Source: Rhizobium sp. 16-488-2b (GTDB lineage Bacteria; Pseudomonadota; Alphaproteobacteria; Rhizobiales; Rhizobiaceae). Taken from it: DNA of 64,000 bases. The stretch is taken from the NCBI RefSeq assembly GCF_017741815.1, contig NZ_JAGHMF010000024.1, positions 62,001-126,000 on the forward strand, read 5' to 3'. The first letter of the stretch is position 1; every line of letters begins with the position of its first letter. The translations under genes were made by a program, and so were the position numbers. Below the pieces are notes generated by a model, which saw only the letters and a list, made by a program, of their open reading frames with translations, had not been told where the DNA came from and did no database searches. Shown here in pieces: positions 1 through 8,462 of the stretch.

Positions 1-232
1 CGACGATGGCGTCATATTCGCGGGCATCATAGAAAGGCGAGCTTGCGCCGACGACCTTCGGCGTGTTCTGCACCCAGCCGACCAGCTCGTTTGTCTTGCC
101 CGACATGGCGGAAACGACGACGGCCACTTCATGACCGGCATCGACCTCGCGTTTGACGTGGCGGGCAACGTTCTTGATACGGTCCAGATCAGCGACGGAT
201 GTCCCGCCGAACTTCATTACGATGCGTGCCAT
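1..232 (-). CDS. lysC: Aspartate kinase, N-terminal part (cut by the window edge)
   Basis: Phosphorylates L-aspartate, the first step toward lysine, threonine and methionine, in the cytoplasm. Only the first 77 codons are inside the window. The translation opens MARIVMKFGGTSV, the aspartokinase ATP-binding K-F-G-G-T-S signature at residues 7-12, followed by a VVVSAMSGKTNEL stretch typical of the family. The start ATG is supported by an AGAGG-like site just upstream on the minus strand. The catalytic remainder and the ACT domains lie outside the window. lysC close to ubiG is usual in rhizobia. Identity is firm; feedback regulation cannot be judged from this fragment. Confidence 0.95.
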   Translation of the reverse strand, partial: MARIVMKFGGTSVADLDRIKNVARHVKREVDAGHEVAVVVSAMSGKTNELVGWVQNTPKVVGASSPFYDAREYDAIV

Positions 233-665
233 AAGCCTCTACCACAGCAAACCGCCGGGAGAGACGAACGCCAGACCCGGCACGACGAAGCCTTGGAAGC
301 CACGGGCCGAAGAGCCGGAATTGGGAGGTTCTGGAACCCTTCTAAAGCCCTGCGCCCAAGGGCCCAAGTTGCGGCGTCTCTTAACGAGTTTGTGAGGGGG
401 TGGCAAGGTGGGGAAAGGAGAATGACGGCCTCAATTGCGCGTGTAATTTGCAGGCCGCGCGAGGCAGCGCCGAACCACATGTGACATGACTATGACAATC
501 CCGCGAGGCGCTGGGCCACCAAAGCGCGCTGCCCCGTCCGCGCACATTTTTCGGCGTAAAGATTAGATTCAGCTTTTTTTGGTAATTTCCCGTTAGCAAT
601 ACCCTTTGATGTTCCTGGCGCCATTCGTGTTCGGCGTCCGGCCTGTAATGAGTAACGGGTTCCCA
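233..665. other. Intergenic region between divergent lysC and the GH25 gene
   Basis: This 433-base stretch has no convincing gene. Short frames here have poor codon use for this genome. It must hold the lysC promoter (minus) and that of the GH25 lipoprotein gene (plus). A T-rich patch near 571-592 just upstream of the plus-strand gene is the most promoter-like part. I see no clear -35/-10 pair. Confidence 0.5.
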
Positions 666-1811
666 ATGCGTTTTTCGGCTGTGCCAGCAATCTTCCTTGC
701 CTGTCTGACCCTTGCGGGTTGCACGTCGACGTCTGGCCCCGACGTCTTGGCTTCAGCCGCCCCCTCTCGCGAGACGACAAGCTCGGTGGCCCCGCCCGCC
801 GCCGTTCCATCAGCACCCGTTCCCGCATCCGATGTCGGCATGTCAGCCGGACAGACCGCGCCGCATCAGGAAGTGCTGGCATGGGCCGGCCCGATCCCGG
901 AATCGAAGGCCTTCGAGTCCGCCGACCGCGCCGTCGGCGCACCGCTTCCCGCCGAGCGCCCGATGGTTGCTACGGAGGTCGCGATGATGACGCCGCCGGC
1001 CCGCCCGCCCGTTGTCACGCCTGTTGTCGCCCCGATCATGGAGCGCCCCGATCTTCCCGATATGGAAGAGACGGCGCAGCCGCGCACCCGCAGCAAGCTC
1101 TACAGTCGCCAGTTCCGAGACGCCAAGCCGATCAACTTCGGCCGCGCCTCGCCGCACAAGCTCGCCGTTCACGGCGTCGACGTCTCGCGCTGGCAGGGCG
1201 ATATCGACTGGCCGCGACTGCGCACCCAGGGCGCCAACTTCGCCTATATTAAGGCCACCGACGGCGGCGACCACCTCGACCCGATGTTCCGCACCAACTG
1301 GCGCAAGGCCAAGGAAGCGGGCCTGAAGCGCGGCGCCTATCACTTCTTCTATTGGTGCCGCACCGCCGGCGAACAGGCCGACTGGTTCATCCGCAACGTG
1401 CCGCGCGATCCCGATGCGCTTCCGCCCGTCATCGACGTTGAGTGGAACGGCGAATCCGCCTGCAAGCGTCGCCCCTCGACTGAAAACGTGCTCGAGAAGA
1501 TGCAGGTCTTCATGGACAAGCTCGAGCGCTATTACGGCAAGCGCCCTGTCATCTACACGGCGCCCGACTTCTATGCCGACAACCTGCAGGGTGCCTTCCA
1601 GAACTATCCCTTCTGGCTGCGTTCCGTCGCCGCCCACCCGTCCAAGCGCTATCCCGGCCGCAAGTGGCTCTTCTGGCAGTATTCCGGCTCTGGCCTGTCG
1701 CATGGCGTCGAAGGCAGGATCGACCTCAACGTCTTCAACGGCAGCCCGGACCAATGGACGCGCTGGTCATCTGGACGCCCCAGCAACCGAATGATGGCCG
1801 CCAACGACTGA
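666..1811 (+). CDS. GH25 family lysozyme-like lipoprotein
   Basis: Predicted N-acetylmuramidase (glycoside hydrolase family 25) acting on peptidoglycan from the periplasmic side. Residues 1-19 form a lipoprotein signal (MRFSAVPAIFLACLTLAGC), with Cys19 as the lipidation site, which is why I chose this ATG over upstream in-frame starts. A Pro/Ala-rich linker of about 145 residues follows. The catalytic barrel begins near residue 168 with GVDVSRWQGDIDW (Asp172) and carries the D-V-E motif with the expected catalytic Glu259. Length is 381 residues; the linker makes it longer than a minimal GH25 enzyme. It stands alone, divergent from lysC. Family assignment is strong; a role in wall remodelling is inferred. 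Confidence 0.85.
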   Translation: MRFSAVPAIFLACLTLAGCTSTSGPDVLASAAPSRETTSSVAPPAAVPSAPVPASDVGMSAGQTAPHQEVLAWAGPIPESKAFESADRAVGAPLPAERPMVATEVAMMTPPARPPVVTPVVAPIMERPDLPDMEETAQPRTRSKLYSRQFRDAKPINFGRASPHKLAVHGVDVSRWQGDIDWPRLRTQGANFAYIKATDGGDHLDPMFRTNWRKAKEAGLKRGAYHFFYWCRTAGEQADWFIRNVPRDPDALPPVIDVEWNGESACKRRPSTENVLEKMQVFMDKLERYYGKRPVIYTAPDFYADNLQGAFQNYPFWLRSVAAHPSKRYPGRKWLFWQYSGSGLSHGVEGRIDLNVFNGSPDQWTRWSSGRPSNRMMAAND

Positions 1812-2035
1812 CGGTCCGACGGCGATCAACCTGCACTGATATCGATTGGGCATAGGCACAACCGTGGCGCGGCGCACCCGCTGCCACGGCGCAACAATTT
1901 TGTCACACCACTAAAAATCGGGTGTCGCATATATTTCCAAGCATAGGTAACTGTGATTCTTCTTCAATCGTAAGCATGTGGCGTAGATTGATTCGCGAAT
2001 GTCTTTGATGCTGAATGATTTGGCGGAGATTCCGA

Positions 2036-2242
2036 ATGGGAAATCTTGATATCGAAACCTGGGCACTGGCCCGCGCCCATCACATTGTGTTGAACGAGGG
2101 ACTTAACCTTGCGAAGGCGGCGCAGGATCTGGACCGCAAGCGCTCCAGATCGCTGGTCTACGAACTGCGCAAGGTGATCGCGGCGGCAATACTTGAAGCC
2201 CACGCGGCCTCAAGCAAGAACGACGCGATGCCTCAGGGCTGA
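2036..2242 (+). CDS. Small hypothetical protein, 68 residues
   Basis: I do not recognise this family. The ATG at 2036 has GGAG at 2025-2028, seven bases upstream, so I prefer it to the in-frame ATG at 2015. The protein is charged and probably helical, with a central basic stretch (LAKAAQDLDRKRSRSLVYEL) and no signal peptide or membrane segment. It lies alone in a somewhat AT-richer patch, 110 bases upstream of the lectin-like gene and on the same strand. The sequence could suit a small helical DNA- or protein-binding role, but nothing specific is visible. It may be an orphan gene or a chance ORF. Confidence 0.5.
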   Translation: MGNLDIETWALARAHHIVLNEGLNLAKAAQDLDRKRSRSLVYELRKVIAAAILEAHAASSKNDAMPQG

Positions 2243-2351
2243 GTGCCGCGTAATGATGGCAAGTTGAACGCCGTCACAATTATTTGTTGCAGCATTGCAG
2301 AATGCAACTAATCTTCCCGCCTGCGGCTGCGCATCGTGGGGAGATGTCATC

Positions 2352-2723
2352 ATGCCATTCACAATAACGAAATCCATACCGGCAAGAGAACGCTGGACGC
2401 GCGTCTGCGACATCAGGCAGGGCGCGACCTACGCCTTCACGGCATCGGGCACGTGGACGGATTGGAAGATCGATGAGGACGCGAACGGCTATGACCGGAC
2501 GTGGCTGCGACCGTTTACCGGATTGAGAGTCATGCCTAAGGCGCAGTGGTTCGCCCTGATCGGGTCAATCGATCAGGACACGGAGACCGCGTTTCTGATC
2601 GGCGCGTCCTATCCGTCCTGGATCGCCCCGAAGAACGGCGTTCTCTACTGCTGCGCCAATGACATTCCATGGATGTACTGGAACAACTCCGGCGCGGTCG
2701 AGCTGACATGCACTGAACTCTAG
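2352..2723 (+). CDS. LecA-like (PA-IL-like) lectin-fold protein
   Basis: 123-residue cytoplasmic-looking protein without a signal peptide. Its C-terminal half resembles the galactophilic lectin LecA (PA-IL) of Pseudomonas: W-I-A-P near residue 90 and then NDIPWMYWNNSG at residues 103-114. In LecA the matching segment provides the calcium and sugar ligands; Asp104, Asn111 and Asn112 here align with LecA Asp100, Asn107 and Asn108. The start is set by GGGGAG about ten bases upstream of the ATG at 2352; longer in-frame extensions look untranslated. Carbohydrate binding is inferred from this motif. Distant beta-sandwich relatives without lectin activity are an alternative. No partner gene is obvious. 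Confidence 0.7.
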   Translation: MPFTITKSIPARERWTRVCDIRQGATYAFTASGTWTDWKIDEDANGYDRTWLRPFTGLRVMPKAQWFALIGSIDQDTETAFLIGASYPSWIAPKNGVLYCCANDIPWMYWNNSGAVELTCTEL

Positions 2724-2832
2724 CAACGCCGAACGCCCGAAAGACGCAGTTGCGTCACACCTAAGAAACGGGCAGCCTAGAGCATGTCGCGCGAAAGTGT
2801 GAAGCGGTTGCAGGCTCGGGGGCCGGCCGATC

Positions 2833-5013
2833 ATGACACGCATGCAGAAAATCGGCGTGGTTCTCGGCCTTGCGCTCGTCGCGAGCTTCACGCTGCTGCG
2901 CGCCACCGATCCGCCGCTGTTGCGCCAGATCCGCGACATCACCTTCGACGAATACCAGCGCATCACCCCGCGCAAGTTCGAAAACACACCCGTCCGCGTC
3001 ATCGATATCGACGAGGCGTCGCTCCGGGAATTCGGCCAGTGGCCATGGCCACGCGACCGGCTGGCGCTTCTGGTGCAGCGCCTGTCCGATATGGGAGCGG
3101 CGGCGATCGCCTTCGACGTGCTGTTCGCCGAGGCCGACCGCCTATCGCCGCGCTCCATCATGCGCGATGTCGCCGGCGTCGACCCAACACTTCTTAGCCG
3201 ACTACCTGACAACGACCAGCTCTTCGCGCAAGCCATCGCTGACAAGCCCGTCGTGCTCGGTTTCGGCCTCTCCATGGACGGCAGCTACAAGCCGCCGGTG
3301 AAGGCGGGCTTCGCCTTTACCGGCGAGAGCCCATTCAACGCCCCGCCACGCATGACAGCGGCAACGCCGGTGCGTCCGCAATTGCAGATCAACGCCACCG
3401 GCCTCGGCCACATCAGCCTCAACCCCGGCACCTATTCCGCCACGGTCCGCCGCGTGCCTCTGCTCCTCAGCGACGGCGAGCAGCTCTATCCCAACCTCGC
3501 GCTGGAAGCACTGCGCGTCGCCCAGGGCGCCTCGACCTATATCGTCGCGGCAGCCCCCGATATTCCCGACACGCTGACCTCGATCAAGGTCGGCGATTTC
3601 GTGGCGCCCGTCACCTCATCCGGCGAGCTCTGGCTCTACGCCAGCCCCGATATCGCCGATCGCTACATTTCCGCTGGCAAGGTGCTGGCGCCCGACGGCC
3701 CCGCGCCGGATGTCGCGGCGGCCGTGCAAGGCAGCATCGTCTTCGTCGGCACCTCGTCCGCCGGCCTGCAGGATATCCGCACCACAGCACTCGACGAAAA
3801 CGTGCCCGGCGTCTCTATCCACGCGCAGACCGTCGAGCAGATCTTGTCCGGCCATTTCCTCTCGCGGCCGGATTGGGCCGATGGCATGGAAATCCTGCTG
3901 ATCGCAGTGCTCGGCACCTGCCTCGTCATCGTCACCACCTTCGTCAGCCCCGCCGTCGGCCTCGCCTGGGGCCTGATCGTCACCGCGCTTGCCTTCGCAA
4001 GCTCCTGGTTCGCCTTTTCGCGATGGGGACTGCTGTTTGATCCGCTGGCCCCGATTGTCGCCGCCTCGATCATCCACTTCGCCGCCACCTCCTTCCGCAT
4101 CCTGGTCATCGACCGCGAACGGCGCGAGGTGCGCAAGGCGTTCGGCCAATATCTTTCGCCCTCGCTGCTGCACCGCATCGAACACAATCCGGACGCGCTG
4201 CGCCTCGGTGGCGACGATCGGGAGCTGACGGTCATGTTCGTCGACGTCAGGGGGTTCACGACGCTGAGCGAGCGCCTGCAGCCGGCCGAAGTCGTCCGCT
4301 TTCTCAACACGCTGCTCGATGCGCTGAGCCGCCATGTGGTCGCCAATGAAGGCACGCTCGACAAATTCATCGGCGATTCCATCATGGCCTTCTGGAACGC
4401 TCCCGTCGATGTCGCCGATCATCCCGCCAAGGCCGTGCGCGCCGCCCTTGCCATGCGCGAGACGCTGGCGACGCTGAACGCGACCGATGCCTTCGGCTTC
4501 GGCGAGGAATACCAGGTGGGGATCGGCATCGGCATCCACACGGGCCTCGCCTGCGTCGGCAACATGGGCGCCGAAAGCCGCTTCAACTATTCCGCCGTCG
4601 GCGATGCCGTGAACGTCTCGGCCCGCATCGAGGGCTGCTGCAAAGAAGTCGGCTTCGATATCCTGGTCTCCGAGACGACAGCCGCAGCCCTCCCGCACTT
4701 CGCCCTGCTCGACGCCGGCTCGCTGGGTTTGAAGGGAAAGAGCACCCGCACCCGCCTCTACGCCACGCTGGGCGACGAGACCGTCGGCCTCTCGGCAACC
4801 TTTGCCCTTCTCGAAAGCGCGCATCAGGCCCTGGTCGAAGCCTTCGCCACCCGCTCCACCGATAGCCGCAAGCTACTGACAAGGGTCCGGCAGCGCGCGC
4901 AGCCCTACCCGGCGACACTGGCGGAATTTTACCGCCGCCTCGCCCGCCGCGGCGACCATTTCAGGGAAACACCGACCGAAGACCCCGCCCCGCTATCGGA
5001 GCAGGCGTCGTGA
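2833..5013 (+). CDS. CHASE2-domain class III adenylate cyclase
   Basis: Membrane sensor that probably makes cAMP from ATP. An N-terminal membrane anchor (about 7-22) precedes an extracytoplasmic CHASE2 domain (about 30-345, with RVIDIDEASLREFGQWPWPR). Three membrane helices follow at about 353-371, 375-396 and 398-420, then the catalytic domain (about 462-645). Metal-binding aspartates are Asp471 (FVDVRGF) and Asp515 (FIGDSIMAF). Lys511 is the purine-recognition lysine, and Asn594/Arg598 fit the transition-state residues. The position usually held by the second adenine-recognition Asp is Ser587, as in class IIIb cyclases that use Thr or Ser there. The gene is convergent with a FecR-domain gene 27 bases away. 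Guanylate cyclase activity cannot be fully excluded. Confidence 0.9.
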   Translation: MTRMQKIGVVLGLALVASFTLLRATDPPLLRQIRDITFDEYQRITPRKFENTPVRVIDIDEASLREFGQWPWPRDRLALLVQRLSDMGAAAIAFDVLFAEADRLSPRSIMRDVAGVDPTLLSRLPDNDQLFAQAIADKPVVLGFGLSMDGSYKPPVKAGFAFTGESPFNAPPRMTAATPVRPQLQINATGLGHISLNPGTYSATVRRVPLLLSDGEQLYPNLALEALRVAQGASTYIVAAAPDIPDTLTSIKVGDFVAPVTSSGELWLYASPDIADRYISAGKVLAPDGPAPDVAAAVQGSIVFVGTSSAGLQDIRTTALDENVPGVSIHAQTVEQILSGHFLSRPDWADGMEILLIAVLGTCLVIVTTFVSPAVGLAWGLIVTALAFASSWFAFSRWGLLFDPLAPIVAASIIHFAATSFRILVIDRERREVRKAFGQYLSPSLLHRIEHNPDALRLGGDDRELTVMFVDVRGFTTLSERLQPAEVVRFLNTLLDALSRHVVANEGTLDKFIGDSIMAFWNAPVDVADHPAKAVRAALAMRETLATLNATDAFGFGEEYQVGIGIGIHTGLACVGNMGAESRFNYSAVGDAVNVSARIEGCCKEVGFDILVSETTAAALPHFALLDAGSLGLKGKSTRTRLYATLGDETVGLSATFALLESAHQALVEAFATRSTDSRKLLTRVRQRAQPYPATLAEFYRRLARRGDHFRETPTEDPAPLSEQAS

Positions 5014-5040
5014 AGACGTCCATATCAGGATAAAGCCGAC

Positions 5041-6501
5041 TTAGTCGCTGCTACCGCCATCGCCGCCGCTACGGTCGCGCATATGGCGACCGCCTGCGCC
5101 CTGCCAGCCACCACTCTGATCGCCGTTGCGGCCATGCCACCCGCCACGATGTCCGCCCGAGCCGACGCCGTTGCCAGCCCCGGTCCCGGCGCCGCCCTGG
5201 CCACCATCGCCGGCAGCGGACCCTGCCCCGCCGGCCTGGGCCTGACCATCGTTTGCCGGCGAAGCACCGCCCTGCGGCCCGTCACGATGCCCGCCACGCC
5301 CGTTGCGGTCGCCATCGGACCGGCCGCCACGATCCCGTCTTTCGCGATCTCGATCGGCATGATCGCGGCCTCCATCGCGAGTGGCACCGCCGCGATCGAC
5401 GTGATCCCGCGCACCGTGATTGTCGCCACCACGATCGCGCGACCCCTCGTGCCGGTTGCCCCATCCGTCGCTCCGGCCATGCCCATTTTGACCGTCGTGA
5501 TGCCCGCTGCGCTGACCCCAGCCGCCACCGTCATTGTGGCCATGATGCCCGTCGCGATCTCCGCCGCGTCCGCCCCAATGATCGTGATCCCTGTCGCGAT
5601 CATGGTGGTGACGGCCCGGATGATGGTCATCCCTGTCATGGTGATGCCTGTCGGGGTGATGATGATGCGGCTTGTCCGGCTTATGCGGTTTATCCGGCTT
5701 CTGTGGCCGGTCCGGTGTCTTTGGCGGCGCCTGCTGCAGCGCCCGCTCCTGGGGCGGAAACAGCGTCGGCACCGGTGTGCTCTCTTGCGGCCGGTCCTGC
5801 CGCTCGGCGCGGATGCTGCGCAGGCCGCAGCTGGTGCGGATATTGCCAAGCGGCCCCGACAGTTGCTGGTTTCCCGAAAGAAACGGCAGCGCCTTGTTGT
5901 TTCGCAGCGTCCGCAATGTCGTCTCGTCCACCTTGCGCGGATCCGACACCCCGCCGCCGCGTGATGCGATCACGCAGTCGCACTGCTCGCGCAGCTGCTT
6001 GCAGCCCCCGGCGCCGCAAAACTGCGCCGAGCCGTTGAGAAGCACCATCGCCGTGGTGCCGTTCGGCGCGACATAGACGTCGAACGCCGTGCCGCGCACG
6101 CCGATCGTTCCCGCCGGTGTCACGATCGAATAGGCCGATGAGGATGAATTGCCGCTGATCCAGCGAAATGTGCCCTTCGCCGCCTTGATCGTCAGCTTCT
6201 TGACCGAGTTGGCATCGTCGTAAACATAGCTGTCGATCACCACCGACGACCCGGCGCCGACGGCAAGCTTGGTACCATCCCGGAAGACGAATTGACCAAG
6301 CCCGCCGATCGAGGTGCGGATGCGTTCATCGCGATGAACAGGGTCCTTGACCACCAGAGGCCCGTTTTCCCCAGCCACCTCTGTCTTGATGAGAGTCGCC
6401 TCGCCGACCGCAACCTCCGCGTACGCCGGAAACGGGAAACACAACGGAAAACACATGGACAGGCCGAGCATGGCGGCCAATGCATTACGCACACGCAACA
6501 T
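5041..6501 (-). CDS. FecR-domain periplasmic protein with His/Asp/Gly-rich tail
   Basis: 486 residues from the chosen ATG, which gives a clean signal peptide (about 1-28, ending AYA); an in-frame upstream ATG would bury it. Residues about 30-165 form a FecR domain, with the characteristic YSIVTPAGTIGVRGTAFDV near 124-142. A Cys-rich patch follows (FCGAGGCKQLREQCDC, 161-176). From about residue 260 to the end the protein is low complexity: Pro-Lys repeats, then runs of His, Asp, Arg and Gly. The tail looks able to bind divalent metals, but this is inferred from composition only. No sigma factor or TonB receptor gene is nearby, so classic FecR iron signalling is unlikely. It faces the CHASE2 cyclase gene tail to tail. 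Confidence 0.8.
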   Translation of the reverse strand: MLRVRNALAAMLGLSMCFPLCFPFPAYAEVAVGEATLIKTEVAGENGPLVVKDPVHRDERIRTSIGGLGQFVFRDGTKLAVGAGSSVVIDSYVYDDANSVKKLTIKAAKGTFRWISGNSSSSAYSIVTPAGTIGVRGTAFDVYVAPNGTTAMVLLNGSAQFCGAGGCKQLREQCDCVIASRGGGVSDPRKVDETTLRTLRNNKALPFLSGNQQLSGPLGNIRTSCGLRSIRAERQDRPQESTPVPTLFPPQERALQQAPPKTPDRPQKPDKPHKPDKPHHHHPDRHHHDRDDHHPGRHHHDRDRDHDHWGGRGGDRDGHHGHNDGGGWGQRSGHHDGQNGHGRSDGWGNRHEGSRDRGGDNHGARDHVDRGGATRDGGRDHADRDRERRDRGGRSDGDRNGRGGHRDGPQGGASPANDGQAQAGGAGSAAGDGGQGGAGTGAGNGVGSGGHRGGWHGRNGDQSGGWQGAGGRHMRDRSGGDGGSSD

Positions 6502-6682
6502 CGCCCTTACCCTCAACGATATATTAAGTATATCACAATGTGTTGATGTATGTCGCCTTATCCACTTGTAGTAGCCAAGAGCCAAAGCCGGGCACTACCG
6601 CGACCACGCGACACTATCGCCGGCTCTTGACTTCGTGCACCGTTCGTCCGACTTCACTCCTGAGCAATCAAGGAGCAGGACC

Positions 6683-7429
6683 ATGACGGAAGCAGCGAAG
6701 AGCACCATCGACCAGAGCGAAGTGGACCGCTTTTCGGCCATGGCCGCCGAATGGTGGAGCCCGACCGGCAAGTTCAAGCCGCTGCACAAGTTCAACCCGG
6801 TGCGCCTCGCCTATATCAGGGACAAGGCCGCCGAGAACTTCGGCCGCGATCCGCGCTCGGCCCGCCCGCTGGAAGGCCTGCGTGTGCTCGATATCGGCTG
6901 CGGCGGCGGCCTGTTGTCGGAGCCGGTCGCCCGCATGGGCGCGACCGCCATCGGCGCTGACCCGTCCGAAAAGAACATCGGCATCGCCTCGACCCACGCG
7001 AAGGCGTCGGGCGTGCCGGTCGATTACCGCGCGGTCACGGCAGAACAGCTGGCGGAGGCCGGCGAGACCTTCGATATCGTTCTCAACATGGAAGTGGTGG
7101 AACACGTCGCCGACGTCGATTTCTTCATGACCACCTGCGCGAAAATGGTCCGCCCCGGGGGCCTGATGTTCGTCGCCACCATCAACCGCACGATGAAGGC
7201 CGCGGCACTCGCCATCTTCGCCGCCGAAAACGTCCTGCGCTGGCTGCCGCGCGGCACCCACCAGTACGAGAAGCTGGTGCGTCCGGAAGAGATCGAAAAG
7301 CCGGTCACTGCAGACGGTCTCACCATCATCGACCGCACCGGCGTGTTCTTCAATCCGCTGTCCAACCAGTGGAACCTGTCGCGCGATATGGACGTGAACT
7401 ACATGCTGCTCGCCAAGCGCGAGGCATAA
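6683..7429 (+). CDS. ubiG: Ubiquinone biosynthesis O-methyltransferase UbiG
   Basis: SAM-dependent enzyme performing both O-methylation steps of ubiquinone synthesis. The 248-residue length is normal. SAM motif I, VLDIGCGGGLLSEP, is at residues 68-81, and the N terminus has the family's F-x-x-x-A-x-x-W-W segment (residues 17-25). A later VVEHVADV motif also fits. The start at 6683 has AAGGAG upstream; the in-frame ATG at 6635 lacks one. Transcribed alone, divergent from the FecR gene. Very secure. Confidence 0.96.
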   Translation: MTEAAKSTIDQSEVDRFSAMAAEWWSPTGKFKPLHKFNPVRLAYIRDKAAENFGRDPRSARPLEGLRVLDIGCGGGLLSEPVARMGATAIGADPSEKNIGIASTHAKASGVPVDYRAVTAEQLAEAGETFDIVLNMEVVEHVADVDFFMTTCAKMVRPGGLMFVATINRTMKAAALAIFAAENVLRWLPRGTHQYEKLVRPEEIEKPVTADGLTIIDRTGVFFNPLSNQWNLSRDMDVNYMLLAKREA

Positions 7430-7450
7430 GAGCACCCGCCGGCATTTCGC

Positions 7451-8032
7451 CTAGACTTTCAAGGTCCTGACATGCGCAAGCAGATCGGCTTGCGTCTCGG
7501 CGTTGCGCGCCGCCAGCTCCTTTACCCGGCCGCGATCGATCTCGACCGCCGCGCCATCAGGCCCAAAGGGTATCTTGAATGTGAAGGCCCGCGCGCTCGG
7601 CCCGTGATCGGCCAGGTGCTCGAAGCGCTCGACGGCCTCGGCCCAATCAGGCCGATGATGCGGCCCCACCCACCAGAGAACCAGCGGCGGCCATGATGGC
7701 TTGACGTTCCAGTTGCGCGCGTGCTTCAGCGCATCGGCATGAACGCCGTCATAGCTGAACGCCATCAGCGATTCGATATCGGCCCAGAGCGACAGGGACG
7801 ATGGCGCGCTATCGAAACCGCTCCCCTCGATGAAACGCGGAAAGACCTGCGGCCCCCAGCTTCGCGCTCCCGGCTCGCCGGCATAGCCGGAGCGGCCGAC
7901 AAAGCCGCAGGCGCGCCGCGCGGCCTCGAAATTGGCCGGCTCACGCAGCCGAAAACCATCGACGGCGTCGCTCTCGAAGGGCGCCACGTGCAAACCGAAG
8001 TTATACATCGCAAGGCGCGCTTCAGAACTCAT
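7451..8032 (-). CDS. DUF3291 domain protein
   Basis: Function unknown. The protein (193 residues from this start) has the DUF3291 look: a Trp-rich central part with SLSLWADIESLMAFSYDGVHADALKHARNW and a PPLVLWWVG strand, reminiscent of small dimeric alpha+beta barrel (antibiotic monooxygenase-like) folds. The ATG lies one base after the stop of the DUF1178 gene, so the two are co-transcribed. An alternative ATG at 8008 (MYNFGLHV) is also possible because no strong ribosome site separates them. It is the last gene of the comF-grxC-nit-DUF1178 run. A catalytic role is not established. Confidence 0.75.
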   Translation of the reverse strand: MSSEARLAMYNFGLHVAPFESDAVDGFRLREPANFEAARRACGFVGRSGYAGEPGARSWGPQVFPRFIEGSGFDSAPSSLSLWADIESLMAFSYDGVHADALKHARNWNVKPSWPPLVLWWVGPHHRPDWAEAVERFEHLADHGPSARAFTFKIPFGPDGAAVEIDRGRVKELAARNAETQADLLAHVRTLKV

Positions 8033-8033
8033 C

Positions 8034-8462
8034 CTAGTGCACGTCGTCGGGAAGCACGGGGAGGGCTGCGATCTCGATGCCCTCGTCGATAAGCGCCTGC
8101 GCTTCATCAGGCGTCGTCTGGCCTATGATCCCGCGCGCATCGGCCTCGCCATAATGGATCTTGCGCGCTTCCTCGGGGAAGCGTTCGCCGACATCCTCGG
8201 AGTTGGCCTTGATCGCGGTTACCGCCTCTTTCAGCTTCTGGAAGGCCTCGCGGCGCACGGCATCCATGGCGACCGTCTGCATCTGGTCCTTCTTGCGCGC
8301 GGTCGAAACCGACGGCGCCATCAGCACCTTGGAGACGGCGGCCGAATTGCAGGTGGGACAGGTGAGAAAACCAGACGCGACCTGGCGGTCGAAATCGGCA
8401 CTTTCGGAAAACCAGCCTTCGAACTCATGGGCATTGTCACAACGCAGCGAATAACGGATCAA
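8034..8462 (-). CDS. DUF1178 zinc-ribbon-like protein
   Basis: 142-residue conserved alphaproteobacterial protein of unknown function. The N terminus, MIRYSLRCDNAHEFEGWF, with Cys8 and His12, and a CPTC pair at 35-38 suggest a small zinc site. A basic segment follows (STARKKDQMQ), then an acidic C terminus with the conserved EARKIHYGEADARGI stretch. Its start overlaps the stop of the nitrilase-family gene by four bases (ATGA), indicating translational coupling. A role linked to the thiol or amide chemistry of its neighbours can only be guessed. Confidence 0.85.
   Translation of the reverse strand: MIRYSLRCDNAHEFEGWFSESADFDRQVASGFLTCPTCNSAAVSKVLMAPSVSTARKKDQMQTVAMDAVRREAFQKLKEAVTAIKANSEDVGERFPEEARKIHYGEADARGIIGQTTPDEAQALIDEGIEIAALPVLPDDVH

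Noticed and set aside
422..484. 20-codon ORF with AAAGGAGA before its ATG, upstream of the GH25 gene
   Set aside because: The ribosome site touches the ATG (about one base spacing), the peptide has no leader-peptide pattern, and the region is otherwise noncoding.
843..1754. Long minus-strand frame opposite the GH25 gene
   Set aside because: Antisense shadow caused by high GC; the plus strand shows real domains and catalytic residues.
5083..6076. Plus-strand ORFs with many hydrophobic residues opposite the FecR gene
   Set aside because: They are the complement of the His/Asp/Gly repeats; the minus frame has a signal peptide and FecR domain.
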